Shown: one piece after another, positions 1 to 12,607 of the stretch
Layout: the number at the start of each line of letters is the position of its first letter
Position numbering within the stretch: position 1 is the stretch's first letter
Source of the DNA: Apus apus
Lineage: Eukaryota; Chordata; Aves; Apodiformes; Apodidae
Assembly: GCF_020740795.1 (NCBI RefSeq)
Contig: NC_067293.1
Coordinates: 20,650,378-20,714,377 of the forward strand
DNA: 64,000 nucleotides
Direction: 5' to 3'
Notes under the pieces: generated by a model
Seen by the model: the letters and a program-made list of their open reading frames with translations, nothing else
The model's database searches: none
Told to the model about the DNA's origin: nothing
Position numbers and translations under genes: made by a program

Positions 1-1964
<1,964 letters not shown>

Positions 1965-3265
1965 AGGCCAGAAGATGGACAAGCCAACACGTGACCTGTC
2001 CCAGTACTCTTCCAGTAGAACTGCAAATGTGGCCAGGCTTTACTGAAGTGCAGACTCAAGTATGACCAACCCGTTGTTTTCTATTTAATACAGTGTAAGC
2101 ACAATGTTCCTGTTCTGTCTTAATTTCCTTCCAGTCCCGAGGATTTGGTTTTAGGAAAGTAAGTATTATTGGTGCTACAGTTTAACATTTCAATCATACC
2201 ACCTTTTAGACTCCTAAACAAAGTAGAATTCTTCTACTAAATTCTAAATGCCAGGATATTCCTAATGTGTTTACCACAAATGCTTTTATGTTCTCTTTTT
2301 AAAAAGAGATGTTACTGAAAGATTATTCTGTTTTCTCCTCATAACAGACGACTATCTGAAGTGCTGAAATAGCAGACTGTTTCTTTCACTGAACAACAGG
2401 TTTTTATCCAAGCTAGTAAGACTGCATAGGTTGGGGTATCTAGGAGAGCTCTTTTTATACAGGAAATGTTCAGGGGAAAAATAAATGGGTTATACAGGAA
2501 ATCAGTGCATGAAGGACATACGTGCGTTTTGATTTACTAGCATTGGATTGTACCATTCCCTCAAAGTTGACTTAAAATTTGGAAGGGGGATCAAGTTGCT
2601 GGCTGTGTATTAATTTCTAAAAATGATGTAATTTGTGATGCTTTGACATCTTAATATATTATTTTCAGCAGTCAGAAGAATGATGGACTTAAGTACAAGG
2701 CTCAACCGAACTGTATTAGTGTTCCTCCTAGGCCCTGTGGCCAACCAGTTCACTGTGGTTCTTTAAGAAATATGCATGAAATATCCCAAATTTCTATGCA
2801 CACAGACTGCAGCATCAGCCATTCTGCATATCTTCTGTTCCTGGTTCCTACAGCCAAAACCTCACTTGGCAGACATATCCTCCACTGGAGCACAGGGAAG
2901 TTTTGTAACATGCATCAGAAACCGTGTCAACTAGAAATGATGTGTTTCACCAGAACTGCCTGGCTTTGGGGCCATCATACCCCCTCAAGCAAAACTTCCT
3001 ATTTTTATATCTTTTAATAGATAATTTTCAAGTAAGCTTTATTTCAGCCCAGGTTTTTTTCTGTGTGTGTGCCAAAAGAACCCCAACTGAAGGATCCTTT
3101 AGACTACTCCCTGTATCTGTGACTTCCCTTTGTTTCATCTCTTGGAACAAGTTCCTCCACTGGTGAGGATGGCAGCAACCCTAGTACAGAACTGGGGCTT
3201 AAAACTTAGTTATTTCTAATCCTAGTTTTGTCACCATCTTTGTAGTCTAAATTGATCTTAAGTAT

Positions 3266-3873
3266 TAAATGGAGAAGCACCTTGGGGTACTGGTGGGCAA
3301 CAGATTATCTGTGGGACAGCAATGTGCCCTTGTGGCCAAGAAGGCCAATGGTACCTTGGGGTGTATTAAGAGGAGTGTGACCAGCAGGTCAAGGGAGGTT
3401 CTGCTTCCCCTCTGCTCTGCCCCTAGTGAGACCACATCCAGAGTGCTGTGTCCAGTTCTGGGCTTCCCAGTTCAAGAGGGACAGGGATATACTGGAAAGA
3501 GTCCAGTGGAGGCTACGAGGATGATTATGATTAAGTGACTGGAACATCTGTCATATGAGGAAAGGCTGAGACACCTGAGGCTGTTTGGTCTGGAGAAGAC
3601 TGAGAGGGGACCTTATTAATGTCTATAAATACCTGAAGGGTGGGTGTCAAGAATGGAATGGGTTTCCACCTCAACATGAGGAAGAACTTCTTTACTGTGA
3701 GGGTGATGGAGCCCTGGGACAGGCTGCCCAGAGACGGTGTGGAGTCTCCTTCTCTGGAAACTCTGAAGACCCGCCTGGACACGTTCCTGTGTGATCTGCC
3801 CTGGGTGTTCCTGCTGCAGCAGGGGAGTTGGACTCAATGATCTTCAGAGATCCCTTCCAACCCCTATGACCCT
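3266..3873 (+). mobile_element. CR1 LINE fragment
   Basis: A sense-orientation CR1 copy of about 600 bp covering the end of ORF2 and the 3' UTR. Recognisable blocks include 'gtccagttctgggc' (3441-3463), 'gaaaggctgag' and the 3' end 'gatcccttccaacccctatga'. The tail is degenerate. Frames are broken. Confidence 0.9.
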
Positions 3874-4600
3874 TCTCAAAGCTTAGGAGGCTTTTGCATG
3901 ACTTAAGTCTGCTTTAACCCTGGCTTTGTCATTCACTTTTCAATGGGTAGTCAAGTGGCAACAAAATAACTGCATTAATTTGTGATAGATGGTTTCCAGT
4001 GTCTTTGCCTGGTTCCTCACTTGCCTTCAAAGGACAGTCCTGTTGTTGTGCAACCAAAAGGCAAAAAATCACAAACGTCTTCCCTTGCCTTCCACCATAA
4101 AATACTAACAGGATGTGAACACCCTACTGTGTCTAATGGCCATGCTACAGACTTTTTTGTACCCAAGAATGGGGAGGATCAGTCACTCAAACTTTAGTGC
4201 CAAGGACTACATATATTACAGAGAAAATACAAGCCAGATTTTAAGACCTGTACTTTCTGAATTCAACTTTAGCTTTCTAGACAAGACACTGACTGGAACA
4301 AGAACCTGCCAGTGGCTTCAAGTTACAGAATCTAATTTTGAAATAATAGCCACTGATGTGTTATCCTGAATAGCAGACTATTCAAGAATTTAAGACCTTA
4401 CTAGCACTTTAAATTAATAAAAAGTGCTTCTCTTTATTTTACAGTTTTCTAATTCCTCTGAAATAGTTTTTCATTTTAGCATTTAGGTATTTTAGCAATA
4501 GTTGGCATTTTCACTGGCTTCTGTGTTCTAAATATTTTACTCCCGTATCCAGGAGTAACAATGTGTGCTACCTGTTTAATTTGTCTGTACAGTCCTTTTT

Positions 4601-4606
4601 AATAAA
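4601..4606 (+). terminator. ZC4H2: Candidate poly(A) signal of ZC4H2
   Basis: AATAAA followed within 30 bases by a T/G-rich element (tgtttgttccatgtcatgtgtc region). It is the last such site before the CpG island, so it is the likeliest distal transcript end. Confidence 0.4.
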
Positions 4607-4903
4607 TGTTTGTTCCATGTCATGTGTCAAGAGGGTCACTTTTAGACTCTTAACACCTAGAAAAAAACCCCGGACAACCCACAGAATTCAGAGTCCATGA
4701 AAAACTGTGACACGGGCCAACCACTGGGCAGTAATGGAGAGCAGAGCTCCAGGGTACGATGGGAGGAGCATCGGGTGGCATAGACCCGGGGCTGAAATTA
4801 CAAGTTACCTGGAAGTACTTGGGTTGAACCTCAGCACCGCTGTTTGCCGGCTGACGTGAGCAGAGCGGTACAGGAGCGCTGCTGGGCAGGACCCTGCGCA
4901 GGG

Positions 4904-5442
4904 TGAAACAAGGTTCACCCAACAGTCTAAGCACTGTTCAGTCGGTATCTTTATTCACGGTGCCGGATGCACAGGGGATGGCTCCTACAAAAATGTGCGC
5001 ACCTTACAGAGTAGAATGAGAGACATATATACAGCTGATACCTAATTATGTGTAACATTTCTAAGAAACAGTTTACATATTCATTAGTTTACCGAGAAAT
5101 CATTTACATAAGTGTCTGCCCATTATCGCATGCGTGTTAAGTCCGTTAGGGGCTCCTGGGGGTCGTTTACTTCATTCTTGAGTCTTCCTCACAGGAATCT
5201 TTGGCCCAGCTCTGTCTCTTCTCCTGTTTGTCTCTGCTGACTCCGCAGTAGAACTGGCTCCAGCCGGCATCCCTACTCGCAGCTGAATGGCTTCTTTTTT
5301 CTTCAAGGACCCTTGTATTTTTTCCCTAACTCTACAGATGAGCTCACACAAAAGGCTTTTACAGCTCACTAGCACTAGGCCCAGATGAGAGATTTACACC
5401 CTACAAGCAGTTTAAAGTCAGAGTTTGGTTAATGCTGTTTCA
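4904..5442 (-). mobile_element. Solo LTR (family A), minus orientation, with target duplication
   Basis: The element begins TGAAACA and ends TGTTTCA, a perfect 7-bp terminal inverted repeat with the TG...CA ends of retroviral LTRs. It is flanked by AGGG on both sides (4900-4903 and 5443-5446), a 4-bp target duplication. Read on the minus strand, a TATATA box (about 5018-5024) lies upstream of an AATAAA (4955-4950), with a short U5 after it. A second copy lies at 12608-13195. No internal retroviral sequence is attached, so it arose by recombination between two LTRs. It would transcribe leftward, toward the 3' end of ZC4H2. Confidence 0.88.
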
Positions 5443-5758
5443 AGGGTCTCGGTCCGGCCGTGAGATGCCCCCGCCCCGCGCTTGTGCTCCCGTCGCCGGG
5501 ACAGACGAGGAGGGGGCTGCCCCGCGCTGCTCCGCCCTCCCGAGGGGTGTTCATCACCGAGCCCGGGCGCGGCCACCCTCCCCACGCCGCGTCCTGCCGG
5601 TCACCGAGACGCCATCGACACTCACCGGAGTTTCGAAAGGGCGGTACGGATCTGGGAGAGCCGACAGCGCGGGGCGCCGCTGCCCGGGGGTTCCGGTAGC
5701 GCGTAAGGTAACCGGCCGTTCTCGTCATCCCCTCATCCCGTCATCCCATCTCGGGGCT

Positions 5759-5765
5759 TATAAAG
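5759..5765 (+). promoter_or_regulatory. Possible TATA box in the CpG island
   Basis: TATAAAG in a GC-rich setting, about 50 bases before an ATG at 5809. The position suits a rightward transcript, but nothing downstream confirms one. Confidence 0.3.
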
Positions 5766-5850
5766 CGGTAGCACAACAGCTCTCGGCTCTTGTTAGTCTC
5801 TGTTGTCATGGGGACGCGAACTGGTTTATCGTAGCTCCTTCGCGCCGCTC

Positions 5851-6032
5851 CCCGCCGCTGCGGCCGCCGCTCCCGCCGCTGCGGCCGCCGCTCCCGCCGC
5901 TGCGGCCGCCGCTCCCGCCGCTGCGGCCGCCGCTCCCGCCGCTGCGGCCGCCGCTCCCGCCGCTGCGGCCGCCGCTCCCGCCGCTGCGGCCGCCGCTCCC
6001 GCCGCTGCGGCCGCCGCTCCCGCCGCTGCGGG
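5851..6032. repeat. 21-bp GC-rich minisatellite, 8 full copies plus a part
   Basis: Eight back-to-back 21-bp units plus a partial ninth, essentially identical to each other. Each carries GCGGCCGC, the NotI recognition sequence. Because 21 is a multiple of three, all frames stay open and would read as proline/leucine/arginine or alanine-rich heptads. Near-identity suggests recent expansion or homogenisation. Confidence 0.95.
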
Positions 6033-6237
6033 GCAGCCCTGAGCCGCGCGGGGCAGCGCCGGCCCGGCCCGCCAGGGGGCAGCGCCGAGCGCCGGCGCGC
6101 GGGGGCGCGCGGGGGAACCTGCGCGTGTGGCTTGTGCGCGAGCCGGAGCCCCGCCCCGCGCGCGGGGCCGTGTCCGCAGCGTGAGCGCCCAGCGCGGGGA
6201 ACGGAAGTGACGGAGGGTCCTTCTGAGCAGGGGACAA

Positions 6238-6577
6238 CTAATGCAGCCCCACGTTAGTTGTTTGAGAACTGAGGAAACAAAAACAGAGAGGAAAGGCATC
6301 CTTAGCATGCTGAAGCTACTTGTATCTCTGCACAAAATGCAGGCACCAGCTAAACTCGGTGCTAATTAATTAAAACCTCTACTGAGCTTCCAGAAGCCTT
6401 GCACAGGTTGTACAGCAGCTCCAAAGCATGAGGATCCCCTGTCCCTGGGGCATCCACATGCCACACTGGGATCTGGATAGTTAGAGCACTGGGATTTGGG
6501 TGTTTCCAATGCTGGCACAGCAGCCTGTTGTCTTCTCCTCTGGACATAAGGGTCCCCTATGGCTCTTCTTGGATGTA
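6238..6577. other. Unassigned stretch between CpG island and CR1
   Basis: I see no gene here. It ends at an 80-bp module that recurs inverted at 8096-8172. Confidence 0.6.
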
Positions 6578-6657
6578 GTGCAAAGGAGCTGTAACATCCA
6601 GCTGCAGACCTCAGTGGAGAAGTCTGATGTGAGGAGAAGTCATTCAAGTCCCAGGTG
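6578..6657 (+). repeat. 80-bp module, arm 1 of an inverted repeat
   Basis: From 'gtgcaaaggagctgtaac' to 'tcaagtcccaggtg', this is nearly the reverse complement of 8096-8172. The similarity stops sharply at both ends. I do not recognise the element; it could be a piece of an old retroelement. Confidence 0.8.
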
Positions 6658-7190
6658 CATTGGTGAGGCCCCATCTGGAGTATTGTGTCCAGTTCTGGGC
6701 CCCTCAGTTCAAGAAGGACAGGGAACTGCTGGAAAGAGTCCAGCGCAGAGCTACAAAGATGATTAAGGGAGTGGAACATCTCCCTGATGAGGAAAGGCTG
6801 AGGGAGCTGGGTGTCTTCAGTTTGGAGAAAAGGAGACTGAGGGGTGACCTCATCAATGTTTACAAATACATAAAGGGTGAGTGTCAAGAAGATGGAGTTA
6901 AGCTTTTTTCAGTGATGACCAGTGATAGGACAAGGAGTAATGGATACAAATTGGAGCATAGGAGGTTTAAGGTGAATATCAGAAAAAATTTTTTTACTGT
7001 GAGAGTGACAGAGCACTGGAACAGGCTGCCCAGGGAGGTTGTGGAGTCTCCTTCTCTGGAGACATTCAAAACCCGCCTGGACGCCTTCCTGTGTGATGTA
7101 CTCTAGGTGATCCTGCTCTAGCGGGGAGGGTTGGACTAGATGATCTTTCGAGGTCCCTTCCAACCCCTATGATTCTATGATTCTATGACA
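6658..7190 (+). mobile_element. CR1 LINE, 3' portion
   Basis: A sense copy with the end of ORF2 (in-frame [20 protein letters not shown], 6660 on) and the complete 3' end, closing with 'cctatgattctatgattctatga'. The last 148 codons of ORF2 remain open up to 7106, so this is one of the better preserved copies here. Confidence 0.95.
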
Positions 7191-7239
7191 GATATGGGAA
7201 GAGAAGGGTCCGTGGTGGTGATAAACAGGAATGTGGCCG

Positions 7240-7700
7240 TGTGCCTATAGGGCTGCACTGGGCAGAGTGTGACCACCTGGACAACAGGAGTTGTCACCCG
7301 TCTTCACTCAGCACTGGTGTGGCTGCATCTGGAATAATGTGTCCTCATGTGAGGCTTCCCATTCTGGAGGAATGGCAAGGAACTGAGAGGGTCCAGAGGA
7401 TGTCTGGTCAGGATGAGCTTAGAGGCCATGTGTGGAGAAGCTGTAGAGACCAGGGCTTACTGAATTAGAAGATGAGGGGACTGTAGTATCTTCTAGCCCA
7501 TGATGGCTTGAAAGTTGCACCCGGGAAAGATCTTGAGAAAGCAAAAAAAGCAAAATCTGCAGTTTGGGAGGTCCTGGCTGAACACGAGGAAGGAAGGAAG
7601 AAAGAATGGTCACTTCCAAAGGTAGTGCTGTGATGTAACAGGTCACCCAGAGGGAACAGAGACTGTTTAATGGAACAGCTGCTGGTGGGCACAGGTAGGA
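7240..7700 (+). mobile_element. Old, degenerate CR1 remnant
   Basis: Scattered CR1 blocks in sense order ('ctggaataatgtgtcc', 'gagagggtccagagga', 'caggtcacccagaggg'). It is much more diverged than its neighbour to the left. Confidence 0.6.
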
Positions 7701-8095
7701 AGATCCTGTGGGTGGAAAGCGAGTTGGGTGCCTACAGCCCAAGGAGAATGAGGCATAGGTGTGGAAAAGTGTAGGACAGTCTGCAGGGGAGATGGCCAAG
7801 GGCGCTGGCAAGGCTGAAAGTCTCTGAGAGAACTAAGACCTTGCTCTCCTTGGCTATGGCAGCTAAGGTGTCTCTGCCACCGGGGCCTTTGAGGAGACAT
7901 TGTCCTCATGCCACTAGAGCCTTGTTGCCTCTTTTTCTGTAATTTTTTCCTGATCTTTCAGTCTTCTGAAGAAGAGAGAGCAACACAATCCAATGGATTG
8001 TCCAGGCTCTCTCCTATGGAGGTCTGGCAAGGAAGGAGGTCTGTATGGACAACCTTGCTCCTCACTTCCCCAAGCCTGACAGTTCCCACATCTGC
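7701..8095. other. Unassigned stretch
   Basis: I see no gene or clear repeat in this stretch. Confidence 0.5.
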
Positions 8096-8172
8096 CACCT
8101 GGGACTTGAATCACTTCTCACATCAGACTTCTCCAATAATGTCTGCAGCTGGATGTTACAGCTTCTTTGCAC
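8096..8172 (-). repeat. 77-bp module, arm 2 of an inverted repeat
   Basis: From 'cacctgggacttgaatcac' to 'cttctttgcac', this is the reverse complement, with a few changes, of 6578-6657. The two arms enclose about 1.4 kb. Confidence 0.8.
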
Positions 8173-9436
8173 TGGCTCCCACTTACTCTCCTGAGAGACC
8201 CGGGCTGCACATGGGCACAGGATGGTTTCTCTTCAGTGTCAACAAACAAAAGTTAAACATGACACAATTCAATAAACATGAAAATTCTTTCATCAGCTGC
8301 ATGCTAAGTCCAAACTGCATCTCACATGGTTCACCTTTCACAAAGTATTTCTGTACAAGACTCAGAGATAAGAAAGGATAAACACAATTAAGATGCTGAC
8401 TAAAGTGTTAATGAGACTTCTGAAAGATGGAGCAAATGTCTGACTCCCTGAAGCTTGAAGCAGAAACGAGTTGAGAAGCTTCTGAATGACCAAAGAGCAA
8501 GTGGAGGAGGGAACCTGGCCCCCATGGGAAGGGCATGCATCCAGATAGTCTCCTGAAAAGGTGTCCTTAGGCATGGCTATGGAATCAGGAGAGGTGGAAA
8601 CACCTGAATGATGAGGGAATGGCAATAATAGAGTAGTGATCATACAAGTACAGGGGAAGATCAATATTATTTCTCCTGCCATTAGGACACTGCCTGGAAA
8701 TTCCTGTTCTGTCATGGTGAGAAAACATTGCCATCTCTTAAAAGTACTCCAGTGATTCAACTGAGGTGAATGTGCTTGTCTATTTTTTTTAAACTTAGAT
8801 AACTCCCCAAAAAATCTGTTTGTTCTCCTTTCCAGGAAAGTATCAGTGTTCTGACCATAAGCCAGTGACACTTTGGGGTCTCTAGTGTCCCTGAGATGCT
8901 GGCCCAGGGTTGGCATCTATCACAGAGGAGTTACGGGAGACCAGAGAACCTTGCCAGCTGTGGGTGGGGGCTGGGCAGGGATTCCCAGGGCTTCTACATG
9001 GGCACCAGGTGTGCCCCTGTAGCTGAAGACGTGTGTCCTACATCCATTCCCACTTCTGGATAACACTTCATTTTTCAAGAAAAAGTAAGTCACAAAATCC
9101 CTCTAAAGACTGAAAGAACCCTGAAAAGTGTGTTAACACATTTCTTTGATTTGGATCTTTGTCTTTGGATCTTAGTATTTCATTTTCTCTTACATTAACT
9201 GGCATCTGACCAGCCTACAGGCATTTATAACAAGACCAGGGGGTGTCTTGCATGGAGCTTTGTGGTCCCAAAATCTTCCCTGCCCAGGACTCCCCAGTCT
9301 TTGCCCAGAGTGAGTCACACTGAGGTCTCAACCTCTCCTCACTGGTTTAGGTATTGGTTTAGATGGTCACTTACAGCACAGAAGGATTCATGCCACATGA
9401 ACCTTTGCTCTGCTCCAGTTAGGAGTAGGGCTCAAC
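8173..9436. other. Unassigned stretch
   Basis: There is no recognisable gene. The 184-codon open frame on the minus strand (8362-8916) shows no family resemblance or low-complexity pattern that would support a call. Confidence 0.5.
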
Positions 9437-10200
9437 ATCCTCATAGGATCCTAAGAGAAGGGAGGTTGAAGGGACTTCAGGAACTCTGCAGGCCAACCTG
9501 TCAGAAACAGGATCAGACCAAGTTGTTCAAGGCTTGATTCAGTCCATTAAAAAACCTCCAAGGACAGAGACTGCACAACCTCTCTGGGTGACCTGTTCCA
9601 GCACTTAGCTGAGGTCCTGGGGAAAAAAAAAATTCCTTATGTCCTGCCAGAACCTCTCTTCTCTTACCTTCCTCCCATTGTTTTTGTCCTCTTGCCATGC
9701 ACCATGGGAAGAGACTGACTCTGTATTCTTCATGACAGGCTGGGATGAGTTCCTCCCCAGCCTTCCCTTCTCCAAGCCCAGCTCCCTCAGCCTTTCCTCA
9801 TAGACAATGTGCTCCAGCTCCTGACTATCCTAAGGGTCCTTTGCTAAACCCACTCCAGCTTGACAATATATTTCCTGAATTAGGATTCTGAAATATGGAT
9901 GGAGTATTCCAGGGAATCCCTTCCCTTGATCTCCTGGCCATGCTTCTAGTCCCACAGCCCAGGATGCTGGTCGCCTCCCTTGCTGCCAGAACATACATCT
10001 CCTCCTGCCCAGTTCCCTGCCCACCAAGACCTTTCCCAAGGGGCTGCTCCCAGCCAGGCAGCCCCAGCCTGTGCCATGGCCAGGGTGATCCCCTGCAGGG
10101 GCAGAAAATGGTTCTTTGTCCTTCTGGAATTTCATGTGCTTTCCTCCTCCTTGAAGCCCTTCATTTGGCACAGAGGCCTGAACACTCTTTCAAGAAAGAG
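9437..10200 (-). mobile_element. CR1 LINE, antisense, old copy
   Basis: Reading the minus strand gives CR1 ORF2 end and 3' UTR blocks. On the + strand these appear in reverse order: 'gaagggacttcaggaactctgcaggccaac', then 'gtgacctgttccagcac', 'ctcagcctttcctcata' and 'cccaccaagacctttcc'. It is diverged, and abuts a second CR1. Confidence 0.8.
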
Positions 10201-10422
10201 GCAGGCACACAAGGCACTGAGTCCCTCAGCTCCACATGTCTTTGCTGTTATTAAATTCCCCTCCCCACTCAGTAGCAGCCCTGCACATCCCTTGCTCAGC
10301 CTTTGTTTCTAACACAGCCATTGAAGCTCTTCTCTTTGCTCTTGACTCCTTGCAGCCACAGGTAAGCTTTGCCTTTCCCAAACTCACCCTTCCACAGCAG
10401 AGGCCACACACATACATTCCTT

Positions 10423-11755
10423 CATAGAATCATAGAATGCCAGGTTGGGAGGGACCTCAAAGATCATCTGGTCCAACCTTTTTAGGTACTACTATAGTTG
10501 ATATGAGGTGGCTCAGCACCCTGTCAAGCTGAGACTTAAAAATGTCCAATGTGGGGGAATCTACCATTTCCCTTGGAAGACCATTCCAATGTTTGACTGT
10601 CTTTGTGGGGAAAAATTTACCTCTAGTGTCCAATCATAATCTTCAGGAGCAATTTGTGCCTGTTACCCCTTGTCTTTTCCACGTGACTCCTTGTAAACAA
10701 GGAGTCTCCATCCTCTTGGTAGCCACACTGTAAGTACTGGAACGTGGTGATAAGGTCTCCCTGAAGCCTTCTTTTCTCAAGGCTGAACAAACCCAGTTTT
10801 CTCAGCCTCTTCTCATATGGCAGGTTCTCCAGTCCTCTGATCATTTTGTGGCCCTTCTCTGGACCCTCTCCAGCCTGTCCCATCCTTCTTGTAGAGCGGG
10901 GACCAGAACCGAACCCAATACTCCAGGTGTGGTCCGACAAGCACTGAGCAGAGTGGGATGATGACTTCTGTATCTCTGCTGCTGATGCCTTTGTTGATGC
11001 AGCCCAGCATCCTGTTGGTTTCTTTGCCCTGCAGCACACTTTGCACTCATGGTGAACCTGTTGTCCACCAAGACCCCCAGGTCCCTTTCCACAGGGCTGC
11101 TCTCCAGCCAGATGGATCCCAGTCTGAACTGTGCTCCTGGGTTATGTGTTCCTAGGTGCAAGACCTTACACTTCTCCCTGTTGCACTTCAAAAGGTTCCT
11201 GCTAGCCCACTCTTCCAGCCTGTCTAGGTCATCCTGGAGGGTGGGTCTCCCTTCTGGAATGTCAGCCTCTCCAGTCATCTTGGTGTCATCAGCAAACTTC
11301 ATCAGGGTGCTCTTGATCCTAACATCCAGATCACTTATGAAGATGTTAAAGAGCATTGGGCCCAATATCGATCCCCGGGGGACCCCCCTTGTGACCGGTT
11401 GCCAGTCTGAGGAGGAACCATTTCCTATCACCCTTTGGCTAAGGTCGACCAGCCAGTTCCCCACCCACCACACAGACCACTTGTCAAGGCCATAATGAGT
11501 CAGTTTCTCTAGGAGGAGGCTGTGGGGGACCATATCAAAAGCCTTGGAAAAGTCCAGGTAGACCATGTCCACCGCTCAGCCTGCATCAACTGAGTGTGTT
11601 ACTTTGTTGTAGAATGTGGTCAGGTTTGTCAAGCACGAGTTGCCCCTGGTAAATCCGTGTTGTCTTTTCCCAATCATGTGCTTGACTTGTGAGAGTTCCC
11701 AGGAGAATTTGTTCCCTGACTTTTTCCAGGGACCAAAGTGAGGCTGATTCCTTGT
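10423..11755 (-). mobile_element. CR1 LINE with reverse-transcriptase core, antisense
   Basis: About 1.3 kb of CR1 on the minus strand. The 3' tail lies at 10423 ('catagaatcatagaatgcc'), and ORF2 runs leftward from about 11755. Upstream of the long open frame, the minus strand still reads KRQHGFTRGNSCLTN and then a stop (11573 region) before VYLDFSKAFD. It is 5'-truncated and broken by at least one frameshift near 11.0 kb. Confidence 0.95.
10841..11572 (-). pseudogene. CR1 ORF2 reverse transcriptase fragment
   Basis: A 243-codon open frame carrying RT signature blocks in order: VYLDFSKAFD (block A aspartate, residue 7), TRGVPRGSILGPMLFN (residues 61-76) and KFADDTK (residues 92-98), whose aspartate pair binds metal. 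The protein would reverse-transcribe CR1 RNA at the target site. After about residue 180 the frame drifts: the expected CR1 continuation (thumb and C-terminal part) appears in another frame at 10623-11039, so a frameshift separates them. The N-terminal endonuclease is missing. It is a dead fragment and probably inactive. Confidence 0.9.
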
Positions 11756-12607
11756 CTGTACCTCTGCGTGCTGTCAGCCTGCAGGAGCTCTACATGGCCC
11801 CTGTCAGTACCCTGTCCTGTGACAGCCCAGCCCCACTCTCCCACATATGGTTCCACCATGCAGGCATAGCACAGGACAGTGCATTCAGGGTGGAGAAAGG
11901 TGTGTCTGATGTGATGCCCTCAGCAGTCCTTGGTGCTCGGTTACCCTTCCTGTTCTGCAGCCTCTCCAAGCTCCTGCAGAGGCCATGTCACTTATGGGAC
12001 TTCACCATCAGCTCTGCTCTAGGGTCTGCCAGGGTCTGGACCAGGAGAGAGGCCGGGCAGGGCTGGCCCTTCCCCCCAGACAGGCCCTGAGCCCAGCAGA
12101 AGAGTGGAGATGCCTACAGAAGAACTCACCCAAAAACCTGGGGGGAGCAGCCAGTGCTGGTCAGAGATGGCCAAAGGGTCGGGGGTGACAAGTGCCCTGG
12201 GCCACTGTGCCAGGCCGGTATCGGGGGGCTCCTGGCTGTCAGGTGCTTTCATGACTTCCTCCCCCCGCCGATGTGGAGGGGTTTGTGAATGAGCCCAAGG
12301 GTCACACGTGGCATTGCCTCTCACAGAGGAATGGCCACTGCGGGACCGTATTTCAGGGTGGCAGCTAGCATGCACCCCCACCTCACTCAGAAATTGCTTC
12401 TAAGACCATTGTTTACTACACAAATTAATTGGTTTATTAAAGGTTAACACAAACTGAGGGATGATGTTTAGGGAAAATATAAATGTAAATGGCTACCAGG
12501 GATATGTATATATGCAGTAAGAAAGTGTCCTTTAGGGAGGTAATGCAAAAGGTACTGTGCTTTTAAGGCGAGAGAGGGTTGAGAACCAAAGGGAGGAAGG
12601 AGGAGGT
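11756..12607. other. Unassigned GC-moderate stretch
   Basis: No gene is recognised. Open frames on both strands are short and do not resemble any family I know. Confidence 0.5.

Larger units (their letters stand above)
1965..4606 (+). other. ZC4H2: Probable 3' UTR of ZC4H2
   Basis: No gene boundary is visible between the ZC4H2 stop and an AATAAA at 4601-4606, which is followed by a T/G-rich stretch of the kind that promotes cleavage. Earlier AATAAA hexamers lie at 2480-2485 and 4416-4421, so shorter transcript ends are possible. A CR1 copy (3266-3873) sits inside. The extent is an inference; the sequence alone does not prove which site is used. Confidence 0.45.
5447..6237. promoter_or_regulatory. 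CpG island, gene unknown
   Basis: A very GC- and CpG-rich block containing a 21-bp repeat. The CpG-richness resumes on the far side of the solo LTR, at about 4740-4900, so the LTR landed within the island. A TATAAAG lies at 5759-5765 and possible + strand splice donors at about 5708 and 6181. No conserved protein is recognisable in any frame. It may be the promoter of an unrecognised transcript on either strand. The long open frames here are products of the GC-rich repeat and are not called as genes. Confidence 0.65.

Noticed and set aside
5432-6184. 250-codon + strand open frame and overlapping frames
   Set aside because: Composed mainly of the 21-bp repeat; frames stay open only because 21 is divisible by three. 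No conserved domain.
8362-8916. 184-codon minus-strand frame
   Set aside because: No family resemblance, no splice or promoter context; could be chance.
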